Shown piece by piece: positions 17,235 to 23,109 of a DNA stretch of 23,109 nucleotides. How positions within the stretch are numbered: the stretch's first letter is position 1; every line of letters begins with the position of its first letter. The stretch is taken from contig JBKEBD010000043.1 of NCBI GenBank assembly GCA_047972995.1, positions 1-23,109 of the forward strand. Direction: 5' to 3'. The DNA comes from JBKEDC01 sp047972995 (GTDB lineage Bacteria; Bacteroidota; Bacteroidia; Bacteroidales; Prolixibacteraceae). The position numbers and the translations under genes are program-made. The notes under the pieces were generated by a model. The model was not told the DNA's origin. It searched no databases and saw nothing but the letters and a program-made list of their open reading frames with translations.

Positions 17235-17684
17235 GACACTTTTGTTAATAAACAACGCTGGTATGTTGTAGGGTACAGTCCATATAAAGAAAGCATCCTC
17301 ATTTATGCTTTAGATAGAATCAAACATATCCACATCAATGAGAATAAATTCCAGTTACCAAAGAACTTTGATGGAGAAGCATTTTTTATGGACAGCTTTG
17401 GAATTATAGCGGGAGACGGACACAAAACAGAAAACGTTCTGATTAAGGTATATAAAATTCAAGATAGCTATATCAGGACTTTGCCATTGCATCACTCGCA
17501 AAAGGAAGTTGAAAGTACATCCGACTATACCATATTCAGCGACCATATAAAACCAAGCGTTGATTTTCTACAGGAGTTGCTTTCTCATGGATCAGATATT
17601 GAAGTTTTAGAGCCAAAATGGTTTCGTGATGAAATTGCAGCGGTTATCTCGGCACAGCATAAGGTTTATCGGAAGAAGGAGTAG
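17235..17684 (+). pseudogene. C-terminal fragment of a WYL-domain transcriptional regulator
   Basis: After an in-frame TAG at 17232-17234, an open frame of 149 residues begins DTFVNKQRWYVVGYSPYKE. This is the start of the WYL signature (aromatic W-Y-V/L-x-G-Y), with a following ALDRIKHIHI strand. The rest (IKVYKIQDSYIRTLPLHHSQ and EVLEPKWFRDEIAAVISA) matches the C-terminal extension of WYL regulators. The N-terminal DNA-binding domain and most of the upstream half, normally about 170-200 residues, are absent. There is no proper start; the first ATG is at 17388, inside the domain. The end overlaps the convergent PepSY gene by 41 bases. It is almost certainly a remnant of a ligand-sensing transcription factor and not functional as one. 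Confidence 0.7.
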
Positions 17685-18798
17685 TTTTTGGACGTTTCTT
17701 CCACCAAATGATAAAGCCTGTAACAGGCAGACTAGCAATAATCAGGCTTGTGATGAAGGCGATAATTTTCCCCCAGATACCGAGTGCCGCCCCGGTGTGG
17801 AGGTCGTAGTTCATGAGTTGAAGTTTATCGGCAAATGCCGATTCCTCGAAACGATCGCCCGCCACCCGAATGGGGGCTAAGCTGTGTTGGTCGTAGTAAT
17901 AACTGTTTCGGTTGTAGAAGCGGTCTTTCCCTTCATAAAAGAAAATACTGATGGCTTGCTGCTCGTTTTTTAGCGTAGGGAAAAGAAAAATACGATCGGG
18001 CTTGGGTTGTTGAGCTAAGCTTTGGAAGAATGCCATATCAATCGGCGATGGTGCTACTTCGACATTCGCCCTAGCTTGTGTTGTGTCGCTTTGCACCGCC
18101 ACATAAACGGGCTTCGATTTTCCTCCCGAAGTAACGAAATAGACCCCATCGGCAAACCAATTGAAGCTAATGACTAAGCCTGTTAGCGCCAAAACTAGCG
18201 CAAAGGCACAGACATAGAAGCCCAACACATTGTGTAAATCTCGATTTAACCGCTTGAACTTAGCCATCCATTTGATTCGGAAACTAGCTTTTTTGCTGCT
18301 TTTAGTCCATCGTTTCGGATACCAAAGTACCAGTCCGCTGAGCAACAAGAAAACAAAAATGAGCACACTTACCCCCACAATTGGGCGACCAATGTGGCGA
18401 GGTAGCCATAACGACCTATGCCCGTTCATGACAAAGCGAAAGAAGTTGAATTGTTCTCCTTGCGGTTCGTTTCGCTTGATGAAACTACCATCATAAGGGT
18501 TCAGTAATACCAAATTAAAGCCTTTGTCGGTCATCACACCCACGCCGGCAGCTTCGGTCTTGCCATCATAAGTCATTCCCGAAGGCGAGCCCCCGGGAAT
18601 GTAATATAATGCACTATCCACAAGCACCGACGGAGCTGCAAATGGTGCATTTTGAGCCGCCACTTTGCGCCATGGTTGCATGGCATCGGTAATTTCCTTT
18701 TGGAAGCAATAGATTGCTCCGGTGATGCTCACGATGAACACCACCACGGCCGAAGCGAGCCCGAGCCAAAGGTGCAGTTTGTGGATAAGTTTTTTCAT
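17644..18798 (-). CDS. xusC: PepSY-domain inner-membrane protein, XusC-like, 384 aa
   Basis: This belongs to the PepSY-associated transmembrane family, which includes siderophore-iron reductase-like proteins. Four membrane segments are visible at about 12-32, 137-160, 195-217 and 345-368. Conserved His residues occur in KLHLWLG (start of helix 1), NRDLHNVLGFYV (helix 3) and YDLHTGAALG (before helix 4), plausible for haem binding. Two periplasmic PepSY-type regions lie between the helices. It is the last gene of the receptor-DUF4374-PepSY operon. In Bacteroides the equivalent XusC acts in the inner membrane on iron taken up with xenosiderophores. The symbol is by analogy. It is separated from the DUF4374 gene by 76 bases, nearly all occupied by a hairpin. 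Confidence 0.87.
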   Translation of the reverse strand: MKKLIHKLHLWLGLASAVVVFIVSITGAIYCFQKEITDAMQPWRKVAAQNAPFAAPSVLVDSALYYIPGGSPSGMTYDGKTEAAGVGVMTDKGFNLVLLNPYDGSFIKRNEPQGEQFNFFRFVMNGHRSLWLPRHIGRPIVGVSVLIFVFLLLSGLVLWYPKRWTKSSKKASFRIKWMAKFKRLNRDLHNVLGFYVCAFALVLALTGLVISFNWFADGVYFVTSGGKSKPVYVAVQSDTTQARANVEVAPSPIDMAFFQSLAQQPKPDRIFLFPTLKNEQQAISIFFYEGKDRFYNRNSYYYDQHSLAPIRVAGDRFEESAFADKLQLMNYDLHTGAALGIWGKIIAFITSLIIASLPVTGFIIWWKKRPKTTPSSDKPYAVPR

Positions 18799-18809
18799 GC
18801 TTTTTATAA

Positions 18810-18870
18810 TTGGGCAATAAGCTTTAGGTATTAGCAGTTTATCGCTTACAGCCTAAAGCTTATTGCCCAA
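18810..18870 (-). repeat. Perfect 19-bp inverted repeat between the DUF4374 and PepSY genes
   Basis: TTGGGCAATAAGCTTTAGG (18810-18828) is the exact reverse complement of 18852-18870, with a 23-base loop. It fills 61 of the 76 bases between the two genes. On the transcribed minus strand there is no U-run after the stem, so it is not a standard terminator. It may be a dispersed repeat or an mRNA-stability or attenuation element. Confidence 0.85.
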
Positions 18871-18874
18871 ATCC

Positions 18875-20131
18875 TTACTTCAAACGGAATAATCCAGCTA
18901 CAAAGCTAGCATCTACTTTTGAACCTTGCGAAACGCTCATGTCTGATGGGTCGAGCTTATAGATGTAGATTTGATTGTTCACCGTGATGGGGTTGTAAAT
19001 CACGCCATCGGTGTATAGCGCCGTTGAGGCAATGTCGCGCCCTGGACCTGCGTGTTGTGGACAGTCGTCAAACATGCTAACCGTTTTTGCGTTAAGGTCG
19101 ATGATAGCACCTTGAAGTGGTGCATCCGACCAAGTTGTTTGCTCGCTGCGTGCTGCCACATTCATTTCTGCAAAAGCTTTGCCATCTTCCATATAAAGCA
19201 CATTGGCTGTGGTATAGCCTTCGCCAGTAGCTGTAAGGTCGAAGAAATAATCGGCATCGAAAGCTGTAGTGTTTTTATTAATACGCAAGATACCTGCCGT
19301 GGCGTTACTTTCGCTATATCCGTTGGCTGGGTTGGTGTGCGACACACAATAGATGTTGCCATCTTCGTCATTAAACAATCCGCTGTTGGTTGCCCAACCG
19401 CCAATCGGACCTGTGCGGTCGTCGGTGATGGTGTTTACATATTCCAACTCGGGGTAAGAGAAAATGGCTACCTCGGCTTCAGCCACAAATGGGGTAGATG
19501 AATTTTCACCAAACACAAAATACGACACATAGATGTAGTCGCCACTTTGCGCCAATCCGGTGTTATGAGGAAGATATGAAATACCATCTTCTTCAAACAT
19601 ATTTTTGCTGATGTCGTAACAAGAAGTTGTAGTGGTTTTAGTTGCGGAGTTAGTTTTGGGATCGATGAGGTGGAGTACTACTTGGTCAGAGTTCTTGCTC
19701 ATTTCAATACCGATCAGGTTACCATCATCAGCTGTAACAAGATCCTCAATACTGTTTGTAAAGTTTACACCAAAATCATTTTTTATTAAAGAACCGTTAT
19801 TTCTTGTTATGGCAGAAACGTCAGTGTAATCTAATCCGCCCGTGCTGTAAATGGTTTGGTCGAGCTGCGAATACTCATAGTAGCCCACTTGAGTGATATC
19901 GCCAATGCCATCGGCACTCAATGTTTGGTCGGTATTGTTGATGTTTTCGTACTGCAACGGATAATAACTATAGTCATATCCAGAAGCCGGCGCATAGGCA
20001 AGCACCGCCACATAAGGGTTGCTACCGGTGTATTCACCATCGTTTGTCGAATTGTTGTCATCTTCCGAACAAGCCGAAAAGCCTAAGGCAAGGATTGCCA
20101 TTAAGGCGAGTTTAGAATTAAATTTCATCAC
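18875..20131 (-). CDS. xusB: DUF4374-family surface lipoprotein, XusB-like siderophore-binding protein, 418 aa
   Basis: The signal peptide ends in lipobox GFSAC (Cys21) followed by SEDDNNS. An acidic stretch after the lipid Cys is typical of Bacteroidota lipoproteins exported to the surface. The mature protein has repeating beta-propeller-like segments (YVAVLAYAP, GDYIYVSYFVFG, GNIYCVSHTNP, AGILRINKNT, GVIYNPITVNNQIYIYKL) and ends VAGLFRLK, as DUF4374 proteins do. It is placed between a TonB receptor and a PepSY protein, the order of xusA-xusB-xusC in Bacteroides thetaiotaomicron. There, XusB binds ferric enterobactin from other bacteria. Family membership is from pattern and context; ligand identity is inference. 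It starts 17 bases after the receptor stop. Confidence 0.85.
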   Translation of the reverse strand: MMKFNSKLALMAILALGFSACSEDDNNSTNDGEYTGSNPYVAVLAYAPASGYDYSYYPLQYENINNTDQTLSADGIGDITQVGYYEYSQLDQTIYSTGGLDYTDVSAITRNNGSLIKNDFGVNFTNSIEDLVTADDGNLIGIEMSKNSDQVVLHLIDPKTNSATKTTTTSCYDISKNMFEEDGISYLPHNTGLAQSGDYIYVSYFVFGENSSTPFVAEAEVAIFSYPELEYVNTITDDRTGPIGGWATNSGLFNDEDGNIYCVSHTNPANGYSESNATAGILRINKNTTAFDADYFFDLTATGEGYTTANVLYMEDGKAFAEMNVAARSEQTTWSDAPLQGAIIDLNAKTVSMFDDCPQHAGPGRDIASTALYTDGVIYNPITVNNQIYIYKLDPSDMSVSQGSKVDASFVAGLFRLK

Positions 20132-20148
20132 TGTTATTGTATTTATAT

Positions 20149-22536
20149 TTATAAAGAATATCGAAGTTTGATGCTAAAAGCTCTTCCGGGCTTTTGCAAG
20201 AAGTATTTATCATAGAGCAAGGCATCGAAGAGGTTGCTGCATCGAGCCGAGATATTATATTTCCCGTTTTTGAAACTGTAGCTCACTTGCACATCGCTCG
20301 ACCATTGTTCGGGGATGATATATGCTTCATTATTTGTGCCACGTTCCACCCACGTGAGGTAATATTTTTGCGTGTAATTCAAATAATAGTCGAAGCTCAG
20401 GTTTGAACCTTTGCAGCCCACATCTTGAAAACTCACACCAGCATTGAAGTGCCCAAACAAATAGGGGGTGTTGGGCAAGCGGAAACCTTTGTTGTAGTTC
20501 TTCTGATAATAATTTCCCGATGAAGAAACAATAAGCGTTGAATCAGCTTGATCGGTAATATTCTGATAGGTGATATTCGCACTTGTGTGGAATAGGTTCT
20601 TGTATTCATATTGCACATCGGCTTCCGCGCCAAGCACTCGCACTTTGCTTGAGTTGGCATAGCTCGATTCCGGGCTGCCGGGGCTCACACTGTTGTATAT
20701 CAAGTCGCGAGCATTTCTGTAAACAAAGCTTCCACCCAAGTGCAGCGCATGGTTGTTCACCATATGGTCGTATTCTATTCCGAAGTTGAGGTTGTCGCTT
20801 TGCTCGGGTTTCAAATCGGGATTAGGATTTACAAACAAACCATCGCCAAACATTTCGAGCGGTGTAGGCATTCGCAAGGCGTGTTCATAGGAAAGCTTCA
20901 ACTGCATGTCGGGAATCACGAAATAGCTTGCCGCTGCCCCATAGCCCCAATTGCCTTGCTTGTTGGTGAGTACATCGGTGTGCTCGGTTGGAAGATGGCG
21001 GTCGTAGAGCTTTGAGGTTTGCGCATTCAGGAAATAATATTTGCCGAAGAGCGTATAACTCATGCGATTGGTAGGGTCGAATTTATAAGCCAACCCGAGC
21101 GTGTGTTTGCTCATGTTTTTAGGGAAGAAGTTCGCTTCATTGTCGGGATTAAGGCTATCGCTCACTGTTCGATGATAATCGCTCACTGCATAATTAAGCA
21201 CCACCGAGCTAGGAGCACTCACGGCATAACTTGCGTTGGCTTGCAATGAAAATTCGTGATTGTTTAAGATCGTGAATGAGCGTTCGCCTGTTTCGCCATT
21301 ATTTGAATTGGGGTTGATGGTAGGCACGCCACTCCAATCGTAGGTGTATCCACGGAGTGTATCTACTGCGTGCGATTCATTGAAACTGATTGAGCTAAAC
21401 AGATTCAGGCTAAGCCCTTCGGTGAACAAGTTGTGTTTGTTGTATTTTAGGGTAGGGATATAACTTTTGCTTTCAGAAAGCACACCGCCATAAACCTTTG
21501 CCATGGTTGTGCCCGTTTGTTCTTCTTTATGATTACCGGTAGCGGTGAAGCCAAAGATCAGTTGGTCTGCCCATGTTTTATCAATAAACCCAAATTCTAC
21601 TTTGGCAGTAGCCGACTGATAAGCATCGTTAAAGCGGTCGTACCATTTCTTTTCGTTGTCGCCATTTCCTTTAGCTACCCACACCGCATAGTTATTGTCG
21701 GAATAGTTATAGAACAGGTTTCCACGCACCGTGAAATCATTGTTCCAAGTGTATGCTCCATTCACCGACGCCCGATGGGTGTTGAATGAGCCTATGGAGT
21801 AGGACGCATCAAGGTATTCTGCCTTGCTGTTGGTTTGAATGTTAATAGCGCCACCAAGTGCATCGGTGCCGAGCCACACAGGCACCACGCCTTTATATAC
21901 GTCGATACGCTCAATCATGTTTACAGGCAAGTCGCCCAAGTTCATGGAAGAACCAAAATTATCCATCGGAATACCATCCATGAAAAACTTCACTTGGTCG
22001 CCCGAAAAGCCATTTAAGGAAAAGTTATAGCTAGAACCTAATCCGCCTTCTTCTTGAATATTTACTCCCGATATTTTTTTCATAACATCTTTAGCATCGG
22101 CAGTGGTGTTAAACATATCTTTGGCAGAAATCGACGACACCTGATAGGCCTGTTCTCTCACGCGCCGAGTAGCAGCTTTTCCTATGACCTGCACATTGCC
22201 CAACTGAATGTTTTCGGTCTCAAGGGTGATGTTTCTCACCAACTGTTCATTCGATTTAAAATTAATTTCTTCTCGATAGCTAGTAAACCCAATGCAGCTT
22301 ATTTCCAGCACGTAAGTGCCTGTGGCGATGCTCGTCATTTGAAAATGACCATCAATATCGCTCATTACTCCTTTATTGAGTTCCTTAATGACAATGCTCA
22401 CGCCGGGCAGCGTTTCGCCTGTGTTCGATTTTACAGTGCCCGAAAGGCTAACGTGTGCACCGTTGGTTGCCAATGCTTGTGTGCCTAAGCATATCAAAAC
22501 TGAAATCAGAAGGGTGTATAATATATGTTTTATCAT
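20149..22536 (-). CDS. xusA: TonB-dependent outer-membrane receptor, XusA-like, 795 aa
   Basis: The signal peptide covers residues 1-24 (ending TQALA). A carboxypeptidase-regulatory-like domain follows (about 30-110; LSGTVKSNTGETLPGVSIVI, GTYVLEISCIGF), then a probable TonB box near NVQVIGKA. The plug domain spans about 130-235 (KKISGVNIQEEGG, FMDGIPMD, ERIDVYKGVVPVWLG, GGAINI). The C-terminal 22-strand barrel carries NLFDALLYDKYFLQKPGRAF and ends in RYSL. The family imports siderophores, haem or cobalamin using TonB energy. With the DUF4374 and PepSY genes downstream it fits a xenosiderophore receptor. It is the first gene of the operon. Palindromic elements 5 to 125 bases upstream could regulate it. 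No Fur-type box is obvious. Confidence 0.93.
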   Translation of the reverse strand: MIKHILYTLLISVLICLGTQALATNGAHVSLSGTVKSNTGETLPGVSIVIKELNKGVMSDIDGHFQMTSIATGTYVLEISCIGFTSYREEINFKSNEQLVRNITLETENIQLGNVQVIGKAATRRVREQAYQVSSISAKDMFNTTADAKDVMKKISGVNIQEEGGLGSSYNFSLNGFSGDQVKFFMDGIPMDNFGSSMNLGDLPVNMIERIDVYKGVVPVWLGTDALGGAINIQTNSKAEYLDASYSIGSFNTHRASVNGAYTWNNDFTVRGNLFYNYSDNNYAVWVAKGNGDNEKKWYDRFNDAYQSATAKVEFGFIDKTWADQLIFGFTATGNHKEEQTGTTMAKVYGGVLSESKSYIPTLKYNKHNLFTEGLSLNLFSSISFNESHAVDTLRGYTYDWSGVPTINPNSNNGETGERSFTILNNHEFSLQANASYAVSAPSSVVLNYAVSDYHRTVSDSLNPDNEANFFPKNMSKHTLGLAYKFDPTNRMSYTLFGKYYFLNAQTSKLYDRHLPTEHTDVLTNKQGNWGYGAAASYFVIPDMQLKLSYEHALRMPTPLEMFGDGLFVNPNPDLKPEQSDNLNFGIEYDHMVNNHALHLGGSFVYRNARDLIYNSVSPGSPESSYANSSKVRVLGAEADVQYEYKNLFHTSANITYQNITDQADSTLIVSSSGNYYQKNYNKGFRLPNTPYLFGHFNAGVSFQDVGCKGSNLSFDYYLNYTQKYYLTWVERGTNNEAYIIPEQWSSDVQVSYSFKNGKYNISARCSNLFDALLYDKYFLQKPGRAFSIKLRYSL

Positions 22537-22540
22537 GAAC

Positions 22541-22571
22541 TACTATTGCATCAATTTGAGATGCAATAGTA
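22541..22571. promoter_or_regulatory. 12-bp inverted repeat just before the TonB receptor start
   Basis: TACTATTGCATC (22541-22552) and GATGCAATAGTA (22560-22571) are perfect complements with a 7-base spacer. The nearest arm is 4 bases from the receptor's ATG. A TATCTTG-like -7 box overlaps or abuts the distal arm on the minus strand, so the repeat would cover the transcript start and leader. It is either an operator or a translation-blocking hairpin. Confidence 0.6.
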
Positions 22572-22594
22572 CAAGATAGAATTATCGGAATAAA

Positions 22595-22660
22595 TCCCCA
22601 TTAATGGGGAATTCATGTTAATAAAGTCTTGCTTTATCCCCACAAATGGGGATAAAGCAA
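22595..22660. repeat. Two TCCCCA/TGGGGA palindromes upstream of the TonB receptor
   Basis: TCCCCATTAATGGGGA (22595-22610) is a perfect 16-base palindrome. TTGCTTTATCCCCA (22629-22642) and TGGGGATAAAGCAA (22647-22660) form a perfect 14-bp inverted repeat around CAAA. Both share the TCCCCA-n-TGGGGA core and resemble the TCCCC/GGGGA units at 15441-15484. Confidence 0.8.
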
Positions 22661-22780
22661 ATAAGCCACTTGCATAAGCCCCGAGATTGTGCCGATACTG
22701 GCATTGGGTTTATTGCTTTTCACCTCGTCGGCATCTCTCAAGTCGATTGTGTAATATTCGCCGTTGGTGACGGCTGAGGT
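22634..22780 (-). pseudogene. Possible coding remnant of unknown origin
   Basis: A minus-strand frame of 48 residues without a start reads SAVTNGEYYTIDLRDADEVK and then SNKPNASIGTISGLMQVAYL, ending in a stop inside the palindrome at 22634. The residue composition is protein-like (regular, non-repetitive, DADEVK, NGEYY) and the other two frames are interrupted. No family is recognised. It may be the torn end of a gene lost between the phosphorylase and receptor genes, or chance. Whether it is coding is uncertain. Confidence 0.3.
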
Positions 22781-22803
22781 TTAAACGCACAGAACAACAC
22801 AAG

Positions 22804-22831
22804 AAAGGCTGCTCAAAATCGAGCAGCCTTT
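22804..22831 (-). terminator. Intrinsic terminator after the phosphorylase gene
   Basis: AAAGGCTGCTC (22804-22814) pairs with GAGCAGCCTTT (22821-22831) around a 6-base loop. It lies 23 bases past the stop of the minus-strand gene. The tail on the minus strand is CTTTCTTG. The stem core is the same as that at 2622-2645. Confidence 0.8.
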
Positions 22832-22854
22832 AATTTTATTACCTTAGAGATAGA

Positions 22855-23109
22855 TTAAATCCAACGAATGTATTGGAAGTCTTGACGATGGGGTAATTCG
22901 GGGTGTTTAGCGAATAAACGGATTCCGTAGTTGAATACGCCCGGATCGTTAAGTGAAATATCAATACGATAGGTAGTAATTCCATTTTCGGTACCGATAG
23001 CTTCAAAATCGAGCATCTTAGAGATTTTATCATCCTTAGATTTCACGATGACTTCAATTCCAATTTCCTCCGGTTTTAGGCTGCCTAATTCAACCAAAAC
23101 CTCACCGCT
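22855..23109 (-). CDS. glgP: Alpha-glucan (glycogen/starch) phosphorylase, C-terminal fragment
   Basis: Only the last 84 residues lie in the window; the gene continues past the right edge, so the 5' boundary is not real. The segment begins SGEVLVELGSLKPEEIGIEV and ends GIRLFAKHPELPHRQDFQYI followed by RWI and stop. The ending, with PHRQDF and a terminal RWI, is characteristic of the long DUF3417-containing alpha-glucan phosphorylases. These enzymes release glucose-1-phosphate from glycogen or maltodextrins. The visible part belongs to the C-terminal beta domain, so catalytic residues cannot be checked. Confidence 0.82.
   Translation of the reverse strand, partial: SGEVLVELGSLKPEEIGIEVIVKSKDDKISKMLDFEAIGTENGITTYRIDISLNDPGVFNYGIRLFAKHPELPHRQDFQYIRWI

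Noticed and set aside
18810..18870. Intrinsic terminator between the DUF4374 and PepSY genes
   Set aside because: There is no U-tract on the transcribed strand, and the downstream gene starts about 12 bases later, so it is called an inverted repeat only.
19052..19501. Long plus-strand open frames inside the DUF4374 and receptor genes
   Set aside because: They lie antisense to strongly supported genes, lack family features, and reflect codon composition of the real genes.
22537..22660. Fur-binding site upstream of the iron operon
   Set aside because: None of the inverted repeats resembles the GATAATGATnATCATTATC-type consensus, so Fur control is not claimed.

Overview
The window comes from a Bacteroidota chromosome, most likely order Bacteroidales. 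The evidence is an AT-rich sequence, a SusC/SusD pair, Bacteroidota-type lipoprotein signals, -7 promoter boxes of the form TAnnTTTG, a small free-standing RRM protein, and a DUF4374/PepSY/TonB-receptor iron locus. I cannot name the genus.

Left part (1-7.3 kb): a 5S rRNA gene with its terminator, probably the end of an rRNA operon; an orphan lipoprotein gene (minus); efp (plus); then a convergent SusC-SusD pair (minus). The susC gene is broken by two apparent single-base deletions. No glycoside hydrolase or dedicated regulator lies beside it in the window. Middle part (7.5-15.3 kb): an RRM RNA-binding protein, a DUF4377-META lipoprotein, a PLP-dependent arginine-decarboxylase-like enzyme, and a plus-strand cluster of small membrane protein, mutL, rhomboid, rhomboid and secreted protein. 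The small gene and mutL overlap by ATGA.

Right part (15.3-23.1 kb): a palindrome-rich spacer, an OprO/OprP-type porin, the C-terminal remnant of a WYL-domain regulator, and a three-gene minus-strand operon. That operon encodes a TonB-dependent receptor, a DUF4374 lipoprotein and a PepSY membrane protein, matching the XusA-XusB-XusC xenosiderophore layout known in Bacteroides. The window ends inside the C-terminus of an alpha-glucan phosphorylase gene (minus).

The best leads are not new protein families. They are (a) nested GTA-centred palindromes at 15.4 kb with a compensatory base-pair change, apparently related to TCCCC/GGGGA palindromes upstream of the xus-like operon; (b) inverted repeats placed as possible control elements before the porin, the RRM gene and the TonB receptor; (c) a perfect 19-bp hairpin filling the gap between the DUF4374 and PepSY genes; and (d) decayed or frameshifted genes (susC, the WYL regulator and a short fragment at 22.7 kb). 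I found no CRISPR array, tRNA, phage or complete insertion sequence.
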